Below are positions 1-11,400 of a stretch of DNA of 64,000 bases, piece after piece. A program made the translations under genes and the position numbers. The notes under the pieces are model-generated. The model saw only the letters and a list, made by a program, of their open reading frames with translations. It did not search any database and was not told where the DNA came from. Position 1 is the stretch's first letter, and each line of letters starts with the position of its first letter. The stretch spans positions 228,471 to 292,470 of the forward strand of contig BCJC01000005.1 in the NCBI GenBank assembly GCA_001600175.1, given 5' to 3'. The DNA is from Erythrobasidium yunnanense. Its lineage: Eukaryota; Basidiomycota; Cystobasidiomycetes; Erythrobasidiales; Erythrobasidiaceae.

Positions 1-541
1 GCGTAAACGCTTGAGGCGGCTCTTCTTCTAAGGTTGCCCATGACTTACCGCAACAGCAAGGCAGGACGCTCGACTGGATGCGGTTTTGGATACGTTCAGG
101 TTGTGCAACGCTCTGATACGCTTCAGCCCGAGGTCTTACCCGCGATTGAGCATTCAGTCTGATTCGTGCAAAGGCAAGAAGCGAAGGGCGTCAAACAGCG
201 AAAGCAAGCCAGCTGAGCTTGTGTATCACACCACTATAGATGTCGAGAAGTTGGCGGGACACGTTCGTGCTTGTTTCAGTAATGATAATTCAGGACAACG
301 CAAAGCTGCCTGCGCCGCAGCTATGTTCAGGACGCTAATTTCTGTCTGATTTGAAGATATACATGTACCTTGTATTATCTGTTTCAATGTCCACTCTGGT
401 CTTCTGCTTTTGCTTTCCGACCTTTTCCTCTACTAAATACCGAGTACCAGCAGCATTACCGAACACGCTCTCTGCCGATGAGCGGACTGCGAGCTTAGCA
501 TTGACTGTCATTTATGCAGAGAGTCCTTTTTGCAATGTTTT
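1..541. other. no gene recognised (window edge)
   Basis: Short open frames occur on the plus strand (about 86-349 and 351-545), but their translations show no domain, no low-complexity protein style and no plausible splice joins. The region lies beyond the 3' end of the minus-strand F-box gene. I see nothing supportable here. Confidence 0.5.
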
Positions 542-1324
542 CTAAGCTTGTACGTTGCTGTCTTCTCTGGACCAGTACAGCACACCATGTTCACCATGTT
601 CTCGGACGTGCTTAGTGGGTATGGGTAAGCTTACACATACTAGAAACCGCTTTACGACGACCTCTTCTATGTAAGCGTTCTCGCAGGAGATAGTGAGCAG
701 ATCGACACCGAGAGGGGGACAGGCGACGGAGCGAATTTCTGAATACGGATGAACGGAGAAGTCGGGCGGGAAGGATATGATGTGGAGGGTACGAATACTG
801 CGAAGGCGAATGACTGTGCGAAGGATCGAATGGGCATAGCCTATGTTCTTGGGATAAACCAGATTATCGAAATTTAAAGTTGGAGACGTGATTGAGACGT
901 GCGTAAACAAGGATTTCGATAGCTTCTCAGTAGATATATAACTGAAGTCGGTCTTGAACGTCAAATGTAGGCGTTGCAATGCGGATATACCATCGAGGAT
1001 CGAGTATTCGCGTCCGGTACGAACTGGCAGCATCAAACTTCGACAGTACTGCATGTCCGCGTTCCATAGGGATGTGCGATATCTAGCCAGTTCCTCATGG
1101 ACATTTCGAATGCTAGGCTCGATGATACATTGCAAGGCCGGACGAGCTGCCGCCCGAATGCGCTTCGATGTGCGGCATAGCGAGCAGAGGGTGCGAAGTT
1201 TCATGCGGTCATCGGTGTTACAGAGTAGTGGCCGTCGATGCATCCGTTCGTCCCATTCCCCACGGAAGATGTCGCATATCATGCAGAGGAGCTCATTTGG
1301 GAGGTCCAGCAGCGAAGTAGGCAT
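542..1324 (-). CDS. F-box protein (copy 1 of 2)
   Basis: A 260-residue single-exon protein that opens directly with an F-box, MPTSLLDLPNELLCMICDIF at residues 1-20. This motif binds Skp1 in SCF ubiquitin ligases. The rest (roughly residues 60-260) has the Leu-rich, irregular pattern of fungal F-box substrate-binding regions without a nameable repeat. I chose the Met at 1324 because the F-box begins there; 59 further codons are open upstream but look like leader. A paralog with nearly the same first 20 residues lies 1.1 kb away on the same strand (2422-3270). Substrate unknown. The F-box assignment is firm; the SCF role is inferred from the family. Confidence 0.75.
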   Translation of the reverse strand: MPTSLLDLPNELLCMICDIFRGEWDERMHRRPLLCNTDDRMKLRTLCSLCRTSKRIRAAARPALQCIIEPSIRNVHEELARYRTSLWNADMQYCRSLMLPVRTGREYSILDGISALQRLHLTFKTDFSYISTEKLSKSLFTHVSITSPTLNFDNLVYPKNIGYAHSILRTVIRLRSIRTLHIISFPPDFSVHPYSEIRSVACPPLGVDLLTISCENAYIEEVVVKRFLVCVSLPIPTKHVREHGEHGVLYWSREDSNVQA

Positions 1325-2421
1325 CTTGAGTTGATGTGGGTATGAAGGCCGCAGTTTCAAAGCGGAGCTTGATGCTGGCTTATCGGCTTTTGACTCTGGC
1401 TGAGCAACCGCGCCTTTGCTTCGAGCTGATCGCAAGATCCAGCGGGAAGCAGAATGAATCAGTCGACTTGAATGCACGCGTAGGGTGTATGACTGGTCCA
1501 CCTGCTCTGCTCGTGCGATGTCTCAACCTGCGCGCAAGTTACGAGTTGTCCGGAAGCAAGAGGTGTAGCGAGAATGACGGACGGAACACCGCGGCAGCAG
1601 CCTCGTGTTTCTGGAAGCAATAGCAAGAGCAAGAGCATAGGATCCTGACAATCTGCGTTCTCGCGAAAGAGCGCCTGCTTGGTGCCGAAGAACGAAGCGC
1701 CATGACATTCCACAACCTGCTGCAGCTCTCTATCCTAGGATTCGATGGCATGTAAAATGCTCATTGTTGCAGCAGACAGGAATGACTAGAGAAAGGGATC
1801 ACCAGTGTCGTAGAAAGCTACCTCAGGCTCTTTGCGGATTTAGAAGTTTATGCCAGGCTAGGCGGGCCGCAACAGCTAGTGACAACCACATCGACGAAGA
1901 CTAGTATGCCACTTAAGAGGACTGCCTGCCGTAGAATGCTGTCGCTGCGAGTCCTCTGCAGAGCTTTCGCAGCGAGGCTGAGCAAACGAAAATCCCGCTG
2001 TGAGGAGGAGGGTGCTGATTTAAGGGTGGTGTCGAGTCCTGCTATACTCTGAGCCTTATGCCAGATAGCGCCGCCGAGAGCTTTTTGGAAGTGAAGGTGC
2101 AAGATCTGAGATTGAGAGAGTTGTATGACGCTTCTTTAAGCTAGTCTTCTGCTGTTATAGAGTCTGGATGTAGGGTGCGTCTGAATCCGAGTTTGAGGGA
2201 AGCAATGCAGCTATGTTGCGAAAAGGCCGGCTCGAAAGAATGACTGACGTAGGGAAAGAAGAAGCCGCAATCGGAAGAAGAGTGGAGGTAATATCGCGTA
2301 AAGAAGGGAGATTGAACATATAATGAAAGAGCGGTCGGAAGCGTGTTTGTAGGTTAGTTGAACTCGCGAAATGCTGATTATGTTTGCGATGTCGGCTCCG
2401 TCTGGAAAGGTACGACCACCT
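1325..2421. other. intergenic between the two F-box genes
   Basis: About 1.1 kb holding the upstream region of F-box gene 1 and the 3' flank of F-box gene 2, both on minus. Small open frames on both strands show no domain and no continuing exons. No tRNA or repeat array was seen. Confidence 0.5.
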
Positions 2422-3270
2422 TCACTTATTTGTTTCGGCTGCTAGGACACTAGCTGTACGCTTCCAGGTCAGAAAATGGGGAGTGCAAGCAAAGTCCACT
2501 TCCTTGTCCATTTCCACATATTCCAGAAACTGGCTGAGCCTGTGCGCCCCTGGGTCTTCCTGCTCCCTGAAATCTCTGAATATATGGAGAGTCTGCAGCG
2601 GCGACAGTGGGCGACTGACTCCATCATCGGCAACATCGATTTTATACTGATTGAGGAACCCGTCTATATAGAGATGTCGGAGGCTTGGTAGATGGATGAA
2701 TGCATGTAGTATCTGACAAGCGCCGATGCTCGCTCTCTTCCGATCCCCTCGCCATATTCGATCGTAGGACATACCACGCTCGCCTAGATGAAGGGAAACG
2801 CGCGAGATGCTAGGATGCTCGTAGAGTTGGTCAAGGAATCGAGTCTGAGGCTCTGCTTCGAGGAACTCGCAAAAGTAGAAGTGCAGATGTTTGGGAGTCG
2901 GCCGGTCTTCTAGCCATTCAAGCTCGTTCCCATCCTTGACATAGATGAAGAGACTTTGACAGCCTCGGAAGTTTGCAGCAAGCAAGCCCTTGCCGTAGTT
3001 CTGCATAGCGTGACCCCAGTTCCAGTTAGGTGGTGTGTTGCAAGGTCGGATAACACGGTAAAGAGCCAAGTGGGCGACACCTCCTAGACGCTTAGAGGTG
3101 AGGCAGAGTCGTAACAGGTTGTATCGATCTTCTATTTGTTCCTCGTTTAGTCCTATGCAAGCAGTTCTCGCTAGATCTGCGAAATCCAGCTTTCCGTCCT
3201 TGTCGAGCGCGAAGTTGTCGCATATCTGGAGCAACAGCTCGTCCGGGAGGTCCAGTAGAGAGACAGGCAT
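2422..3270 (-). CDS. F-box protein (copy 2 of 2)
   Basis: A 282-residue single-exon protein with an N-terminal F-box, MPVSLLDLPDELLLQICDNF at residues 1-20, followed by a basic segment and Leu/His-rich stretches such as PTPKHLHFYF and LPSLRHLYIDGF that look like degenerate leucine-rich repeats. It is expected to be an SCF adaptor; the target is unknown. The start is placed at the Met beginning the F-box. Another 124 codons are open upstream, but they run into the promoter and start of the divergent RED-like gene (ATG at 3398), so they are unlikely to be used. It is probably a tandem paralog of the 542-1324 gene. Confidence 0.75.
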   Translation of the reverse strand: MPVSLLDLPDELLLQICDNFALDKDGKLDFADLARTACIGLNEEQIEDRYNLLRLCLTSKRLGGVAHLALYRVIRPCNTPPNWNWGHAMQNYGKGLLAANFRGCQSLFIYVKDGNELEWLEDRPTPKHLHFYFCEFLEAEPQTRFLDQLYEHPSISRVSLHLGERGMSYDRIWRGDRKRASIGACQILHAFIHLPSLRHLYIDGFLNQYKIDVADDGVSRPLSPLQTLHIFRDFREQEDPGAHRLSQFLEYVEMDKEVDFACTPHFLTWKRTASVLAAETNK

Positions 3271-3397
3271 TGTAAAATGTAGGAATGAGTAGGGAAGACC
3301 AGACGTGTGACTGGTTCCTGCAGATTTTACGACTTTGGCTCGCTTCAAACAATCGCCGGCTCTCTTGTTCAAGCTGACCGATTTGTCGATACTTGCG

Positions 3398-4873
3398 ATG
3401 GACCAGTCTGCTTTTCGGTCGATGCTGAGTGCACCTCGCGCGTCGACGTCCTCCTCTGCTGCTGCGTCAACTTCACTGCTTGGAGCTGGAAATCGCAAAA
3501 GAGCAAGAGACGACGAAACGACGTCAACTACAAAGAAGAGCTTCGAGCAGCTAAAACCGCGAACTGGCAAAGCAAAGACTAATACCAAGAATGACGACAA
3601 GCATAAGGAAGATACTGCTGAAAAAGAACGGGATCCGTTCAAGCGATATGGCCATACTGACAGAGCGGCACTGAGGAGAGCTGAGGATAAGCTCGGGCAG
3701 GAGCAGCAGGAAGAAGAAGAGAGAAGGCCAAGAGGTGGGTTGTGCTGGACTTACCGCTCAGACCTAGCTGAGATTTTTTATTCAGGCCTGGATCTATCAC
3801 TCCTGGACGCAAGCAAGCGGGCAATACTGCTGGGCGACAAACAAGATGAGTTCATAGAGCCGGAGCCATTACTCCCTCAAAAGACGGAAGAAGAGATAGA
3901 GCGTGAGCTGGAAGAGGCAGAACAAGCTCTCAAAACAGCCGCACCTCAAGAGGAGCCAGTTGCAAAGCAGGACAAAGACACACCTGCAGCACCATCAGGC
4001 AAGAAGCCGAAACGATCTCGAGCAGATATGCTGCGAGATTTGCAAGCGAAATTGGCAGCTTCGAAATCTGGAGATTCAGCAGGCACGCTTCCTGAAGCTA
4101 GTGGGGCATCAAAGACTTCTACGAATGGCGCAGAGACAGTCTCACAGCCTGCTGCTATGAAGGGATTCAAGCCGATAGCTGAAAAGCCGAAGAAAAAGAA
4201 GAAGAAGAAAGAGATTCCCGTCAATAACTCAGTCGCTGCACTCTCGCACCCCGAAGAGCTTGCTGGGAAACCTTCGAAGGACAGTGTGGTAGTCGATACG
4301 AATGCTACGAATACTGCACTGGCGCAAGAGGGAGACAGCGATGATGACGATATGGACATCTTCGCGGGCGCTGGACACTACGTCGATGAGTTTGCAGAGG
4401 ACGATGAAGAGAGAGACGAAGCTACGAAACAAGGACAAGAACGAGAAGGTGCTGATATAGGGCAAGGTCACGGCGATAAAGCAGCTTCTGGACCTCCTAT
4501 TCGGGCTAAGTATTTCGACGATGAAGAGAGCATCATTCCCAGATTCCAGACATATCGTTCCCCTACTCCACCACCTCGGCGCGCCTCTCCTTTCGGCGAG
4601 CACGACGGTGTCGATTCCTCCAAGCCACAGCGCCTAGAAGGCCTTTCCACATCTTCGATGTCTGCAAAGCAACTTCTTGCATACGACGACTATCAAATCA
4701 AAGAAGAGAAGCGAAAGTTGAAGAAGTTAAAAGGAAAAGAAAAGAAAGAGGCGCTGGAGAGAGAGGCGGAATTGGATGGAAAGAAGAGCGCGGACCAGAA
4801 GGAGAAAGATAGGCTGAATAAAGAAGTGCAGGAGTATGAGAAATATGAGAGGAAGAAGGCGAAACACGCGTAG
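3398..4873 (+). CDS. RED/IK-like spliceosome-associated protein
   Basis: A probable fungal homolog of RED (IK), a component of the activated spliceosome. The start at 3398 is chosen because it opens with FRSMLSAPRAS, matching the FRKLLMTPRA signature at the start of RED. Further family landmarks are GLDLSLLD (RED has GLDFALL), MDIFAGAGHYVDEF (RED has NIFEDIGDYV) and the short AKYFDDEE block (compare SYFEKP). The remainder is charged and Lys/Glu-rich, with a C-terminal coiled-coil-like basic tail. A 51-nt intron at 3735-3785 (GTGGGT...TTCAG) is inferred. It lacks stops and is a multiple of three, so retention adds 17 residues just before GLDLSLLD. The spliced product is 474 aa. It shares a 127-bp divergent promoter with F-box gene 2. 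Confidence 0.65.
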   Translation: MDQSAFRSMLSAPRASTSSSAAASTSLLGAGNRKRARDDETTSTTKKSFEQLKPRTGKAKTNTKNDDKHKEDTAEKERDPFKRYGHTDRAALRRAEDKLGQEQQEEEERRPRGGLCWTYRSDLAEIFYSGLDLSLLDASKRAILLGDKQDEFIEPEPLLPQKTEEEIERELEEAEQALKTAAPQEEPVAKQDKDTPAAPSGKKPKRSRADMLRDLQAKLAASKSGDSAGTLPEASGASKTSTNGAETVSQPAAMKGFKPIAEKPKKKKKKKEIPVNNSVAALSHPEELAGKPSKDSVVVDTNATNTALAQEGDSDDDDMDIFAGAGHYVDEFAEDDEERDEATKQGQEREGADIGQGHGDKAASGPPIRAKYFDDEESIIPRFQTYRSPTPPPRRASPFGEHDGVDSSKPQRLEGLSTSSMSAKQLLAYDDYQIKEEKRKLKKLKGKEKKEALEREAELDGKKSADQKEKDRLNKEVQEYEKYERKKAKHA

Positions 4874-5405
4874 ATTGGTCGTTTCTGCTAACGGAATCTG
4901 GCGAAACGGACAGCGTAAATACTGTAGCTTTAGCATGATGGTTCAGACCGCGCTTTGGTGGACGAAGTAATAATGCCTCTTCACACCAGGCAACAAGTAC
5001 TCGCTGTCATAGCTTCGCTTTTCGGCAATCTATGGAGACCTTTGCTTCTCTCCCTGCTCTACGGTAGCTGCATGCGGGCATGTAGTCAATGATACATCTA
5101 GCCCAGAGTTTTCTACGGTACATCTACGCGCTCTGAATCGCTCAAAAGTCGTCAAACAAAGATAAAGAGACACAAAGGAAGCAGCGGAGCTGGCCTGGTC
5201 TGCCATTAGGCTGGCCCTCAGTTCTATAGCACATCTTAACTCACATCACTATCACATCACGTCGTGTGACACCTCGAAAAGCTATTGCAACGCCGTTGAA
5301 CGCGGTACGCTCAGGGCATCGAAGAAGCTAGCAAAATCGGGCCGCACACTTTTTGCAGGCTTGTCTTTACGCCTTTTACTATCCTGAATCTACGTACTAT
5401 CAATC
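4874..5405. other. intergenic, upstream of the giant helicase gene
   Basis: The 3' flank of the RED-like gene and the promoter/5' leader of the plus-strand helicase gene that starts at 5406. A run of polypyrimidine lies just before the ATG. No further gene was detected on either strand. Confidence 0.5.
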
Positions 5406-8400
5406 ATGCTTCAAGCCCTCGAAAGCGAGCTGCAGACTGCTATCGTATCGCATTTCGCCGGTTGCGGGAGCGCGACGACAGCAGCCAATGTCGCTGCTCT
5501 GGAGCAAGCTCTAGCAGCAACTACCGGTGACATACCTATCCTATCACGCCCTTACATTCTCGAACTATTACTGGCGTCATGCATCTCTTCCCAAAACACC
5601 AAGACATCGACATTCAAGGTCTTCGACTTCTATCTCACTCTGCCTTTCAGACTTGCAAAAGGCAAATCTGTCAATGATAGCTATGATCCAGCTCTGTTCT
5701 GCCCTTTCCCAAGCAATGGCAGTATCGACGCTACAGCGAAATATTGGGCCGATAAGCGACCAAACACCACCGACAAAGACCTGTTTCTCAAATCGATCTC
5801 TGCGTTTCCGCAGTATTGGCATGTCTCGCAGGAGTGAGTACTTACTTCGCCCGGCGCCCGCCGACCCTCCAGGCGATATACTTACTAAAAGTCTTGTCGA
5901 AAATACAGGGAGTTGCGTGCAGCAGACTACAAACTTGGTCAGATTCGACCAAGCGCCGCTACACAAACCTCTTCGCCATCCATCAAACCACTCACAACAC
6001 CCATCACCCCACTATTTCGATCGATTCTCCTGCGCCTGCGGGACTTTCTAGGTCGCTTGCCGCCTGGCGTCTACGCCAAGCAGCGCAATATCGACGATTC
6101 TTCAAAACGTCTTGATATTCTAGTCACCTCGCTGGAAGCTCTCGAGCGCCTGCTCATGCACGATGCTGTACAAGCCCTGCTTAAGAGCGCAAACACGAAT
6201 GGCGATAGCAAGGAGACAGACGAGCTGACGAACCTAGGTATCAATATGAAGAGCAAGAAGAGTCAGAAGCAGAAGAAGAAACAAGCGCGTTCGGGCTATA
6301 TGACGGAGCGAGAGGAACAGCAATTGCGCGATGTCGAGACTCTCAAGAAAGCAGGCTTCCATATCCCTGTACTGGAAGGCGAACGCCAGCAGTTGAAAGA
6401 CCAAATCAATCAGGAACTATTATCTATCTACAAAGTCAGTAGATCTGTACTTGCTTCGCATTGGTAGTTTAGCTGATGTGGGTTCGCGTTATAGCTATTT
6501 ATCGATGCTATACAGTCGAAGGAACTGGTTGAATTCATCAAAGACCGCTACAAGCAGCATCAGGAAACTCCTACCAAAGCCTCTGCCCCGATCGTTGCCA
6601 AAGCAGTAGATGAACCAAAGGCAGTCATCGAAGACAAAGCTGTGCCCGCACAGCAAGTTCTTCCACCTACCTATCCTCACATCCAGCCTCTAAAAGCTGC
6701 AAGACTATTCGAATGCGATAGCAAAGACCTCGGTCTCTGGCAACTCTATTTCTCGAGCAAGTCGGTGTCGCAGCTCAGGCAGCTCGATAATGAGATGCAG
6801 CAGATCGTCGTCAAGAAGGTCCAACAACTGTCGAATGGGCATTTCTCACGAGACAACATGGTGCGGTCTCCGCTTCCTCCACATTCGATACTATTTTGCT
6901 GATGTCCACATCGCAGAAAACGCTGAAAGGCACAGACAAGAATATACCTATCTATGAAGCGAAATGCTCTCGTGATATCCGAATTATCTATCAAGTCGAT
7001 CTGCATGTCAATGCAGAAACATCTATGGAAAGCCAGATCTTGAAGATGTGGGCTATCGCTACACATGCAGAGGTCGATAATAGACTTTGGAGTGCTATTT
7101 CGCTGGAGCTGTCTAAGGCACGCTCGCCTGAATACAGAAAGCGGTGAGCGCAGCATTTTTAACAAATCAGGGCCGAGGCCAGGCACTGATGTACTCGACA
7201 AAGTGTGATTGAGCGATCTACTATACGCAAAGCGGTTGGACACGGTGTGGACGACTGTTTCGATCCTATTTCCTATGCTCGAGCTTCTTCGGTCACGGAG
7301 CCAGAGAGCGACAGCAAAGCTTCTTCGAAGAAGCCAATGGCCGAGGAAGATGCCATTGCAGTGTGTTTAGCTTTCTCTCGGTTTCGAACAGCACTTCAGC
7401 TGATGAATATGCTTCTAGCTGCATGACCTGTTGGCTCTGCAGAAATGGATGCCGTACAGTCGAGCCCTCATCAACTCCACTATTGCAAAAGTTGGAGATG
7501 CAAAGCATGCTTTCCTGCTTTCGGAGCATGAACAGGAGGTCATCAATCACGAAGGCAGCGCAATCGTTATTGGTCGCTCCGGTAAGTCGCAGCAGATTGC
7601 GTCTGGAAAGACAAATCATCTGATTAGTGGTGTCGATAAAGGTACTGGCAAGACTTCTTGTGCGCTCTTCCGCCTGATCGGCATCGAGGAGACCGCTAGG
7701 CTCGAAGGCAGAACTATAAAGCAGGTCTTCGTCACTAAAGTGAGCTTGCTATCCTCTTGTCAGTGACAGAAGACTAATGTCCACCTGAAACCTACAGAGT
7801 CCTGTCTTGGCGACCAAGATCAAGGAATACTATCATAGCTTGCGCCAAACTCTCAATCTATCGACAAAGCCGCCGAAAGAAGAAGCCAAAAACAAAGAGC
7901 TTGATCTATGGCTCACGGACGACACTGATCGCGAGAAAGGACTTCCACACGCCTGGAGTCAGTTGCAGGATCAGCACTTCCCTCTATTCCTATCTTTCGA
8001 CCACTTCTCAGCCCTCCTGGAAGCGGATCTTGGCACTGGTCATTTGAGCGCTGCGTCTCACAGCGAAGAGACGCGGCGCCTCAATTCTATGCTAAGCGGA
8101 ACAGCCGCAGTCGACACCGGTGCCGAGCTCAACATCGATGCAGCAGAATCGCAGCCAACAGCTGGCTTGGCCGTAACTCGCGAAGACGACTGGATGCATT
8201 TCGTAGACTTACAAGCCTTTGTTGAACAATATTGGAAGCACTTCGACGAACGCTTGACTAAAGGCTTGGACCCCGCACTCTGCTTTAGCGAGTTTGTAGG
8301 AGTAATTCAGGGAGGAGAAGACAGTCTTGGAGAGGCAAGCGGATGTCTAAGCCGCGAAGCTTATCTGAACCTATCGCTAAGAGCGCAAGCGACGTTCGCT

Positions 8401-11400
8401 CATGCTCGAGAGCAGATCTATACTCTATTCTTGGCTTATCGGGCAGAGAAAGGTGGGTCGCCAATCAAATTTATCTGATGACTTGCTAATGACGACTTTG
8501 AGCACAGGAGTGCGTGGTGATTGGGATGCCGCTGATCGGACGCACGCTATACTTCGAGCTATGCAACAGCTCAAGCTCGACCTGCCCAAAATCGAAGCAT
8601 GCTATGTCGATGAATCGCAAGACAACCTCTTGATCGATGTAGCCCTGCTTCGCAGTGTAGTATCCAACCCGAATGGATTCTTGTTCGCTGGCGACACTGC
8701 TCAATCTATATCTGTCTCGACATTCAGATTCGAAGATCTAGGCGCTTGCTTCTACCGCGCTGAAGAACGAGACCCGCTTGTTGTTGCCGGTGCCAGACAA
8801 GCTCTGCAGCCCAAAACTTTCAACTTACTGCTCAACTATCGAAGTCACCGAGGCATTACCAACATCGGTGCTACACTGGTCGAAGCTATTCGAAGTCTAT
8901 TTCCCGATGCAATCGATGCTCTGGACAGGGAGCGCGGCATCACCGAGGGTACCTTGCCCATCGTGTTCGACGGCTTCAGCGACTCTAGCGATCTTCAGCT
9001 CGAGTCTTTCTTGTTCGCTGGTTCAGAAGCGTGCGAATTTGGTGCAATGCAGTGTAAGTCTTGCCCAGTATCAGTGTCGGAGCTTAAGTACTGAGTACAA
9101 CCATGCTCTAGGTATTATCGTCCGCGATGAGGCTGCAAGAACCGAATTGCGTCGCCTTTTGGGTGACGACTTCGGCTTGATCCTGACAATCTATGAAAGC
9201 AAAGGTAGGTCTTCGGCATACCATCGCAGACACATTAGCTGACTTGAGCTTCAGGCTTGGAGTTCAATGATGTCCTACTGTACCGCTTCTTCAGCGACTC
9301 ACAAGCAACGGAAAGTCAATGGAGAGTCATCCTCGCCTTGCTCAACGATCCCAATATCCAAGTCCCGAAGTTGGACTCTAGGAAGCACTCTATCATCTTG
9401 AACGAGCTTCGGAACCTCTATGTTGCGGTCACGCGCGCCCGCAATCGACTCTGGATCTTCGATACCTCATCAAAAGCCGGTCCCATGAAGACGCTGCTAG
9501 CGCAGAGAGGCCTTGTCCAGATCTGCAAGCCCACAGATCCTCGCCCTCAGATGGCTACATCCAGCTCTCCTGCAGAATGGCAAGCTACCGCCTTAAAACT
9601 ATTCAATCAACAACTATACTCCCAGAGCGCAAAGTAAGTCACGTAGTTGCACCGCTATCCGCTGTCCACCTGGTCTGACTTGAGTTTGAGTGCCTACTCG
9701 AGGGCCGGCAAATCGCATGAAGCGAGCATTGCTTTGGCTTACAATCAACGAGAGAAGGCTCGCTTTGCTCATAGAAGTACCAAAGGATCCGGGAAACTCT
9801 ATCAAATCGAGTTTGAGAAGGCTGCAGCCCAGTTTGAGAACGCAGCCAACGAATCTTCGTCCGATAACAACGCAGAAAAGCTCTTTAGACAGGCGGCTCA
9901 ATGCTACTCCAATGCGGCTAAACCGCTAAAGGCCGCCGCTTGTCATGAAAGCGCGAAAGAGTATACTGAGGCTGTCAGGCTCTACCGCCTTAACAAAAAC
10001 TACGAACAAGGCCTTAGGATATTGCGGGAGCATGCTCCACTGGAGTATGAGTGGCTGAAGCCTGCAGATTGTCCGGCAGCAGACATGACGGTGGAGATCA
10101 AAGAGGCTAAGAACATGCTGCAATCCGCCCGCCTGTATTTTGTGAAAGAAGAACAGCTTCAGCAGGCCAAAAGTCTTTTCGAGACAAGCGACGGTATGGC
10201 TTCCTCTCGCGGTGCGCGATGCTCTCCTTGCTGAAGTGATATACATAGATCAACTCGAATGGCTCGAAGACTACGATTTTGACACATCTGCACTCGAATT
10301 GCTGGAGTCGCTAGGGAAGTTTTCAGAATGCGCCCGCATACACCTTGCAGCGGGATCGGAAAGGGAGGCCGCTCGCTTCCACACTCTGGCCGGAGATCTC
10401 CCTTCCGCTGCATCGTGTCTTTACAGATTGCTGTTGGACCTCGTCCCCATAGGCACAGAGTATGCGACAATGGCAGACAAATCTCTAGTCAGATCAATCC
10501 TGAATCAGCTCGAACCGATTATAGAGCACTTGGATGCCCAGGAATCATCACGAGCGGTCATTTCGATTATACGGCAAGCGACGAGAGACAAGCCTGTTTT
10601 CGAGAATCCCCTAGAAGAAGCGGCGAATTATGGGCCGTCGGAACAGATCATGTTATTGGACGCGGCTCTCCAATATGTCCCTCCAATTGAGACGATGTCT
10701 CCACTGCAGCTCACCACTGCCATCGTTATGCTTGACAGGTAAGTGAAAATGTCCTTCAAATTTCCTTCTCCTTTCAGCTGATGCTGCTCATTTAGATACG
10801 TTCACTTGCTCCGGCCTATGTGCATCAAGCAAATCTTCCCCGACGGCATGCTCGATTATCTCGGCTTTCTAGAGTCTCCAGACGGGACCGAAGCAATCGT
10901 CGCCCCGGCTTGTCCGTTCTACGCTCAACTCACCTTCAAATCTGAAGGGACCATGTTTGGAAAACTTCTCGTCGACGTTCGGAGAATTGGCTTGCCATGC
11001 TCAGCGTTCTTCAGTATGAGGGCTTTTCGACTTCTCCATTCCTTTTGCGGGCAGGTTGTATTCTTCAAGCGCCTCAATCCGCCCTGCTTAGCCTACACAG
11101 CTACTCGTCGATGCAACGAGGGCGAAAAATGCAAACGGTCGCATATTTCTGATAAGCATCTGGAGCTCTTGCGTATTCGTGCGGATATATTGCTGGAAGC
11201 GTTATCTCTATCTGCTCATCTCGGCTGGCTTGCTACCCGCCTGTCTGCGTATACTTGGGATACGGGGAGTGCCAACGTACTCGGCGATCTATCCTGGAAT
11301 TGATAGGGTACGAATTGTGCTATCACGAGTCAAGTAACGCAAGCTGAAAAGAATAGTAGATACTGCTTCTACACGTCGCACCATGCGAATGGAGGCTTGT

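Noticed and set aside
5577-5966. 129-codon minus-strand frame in helicase exon 1-2
   Set aside because: Shadow of the real plus-strand exons, which continue into recognised helicase motifs.
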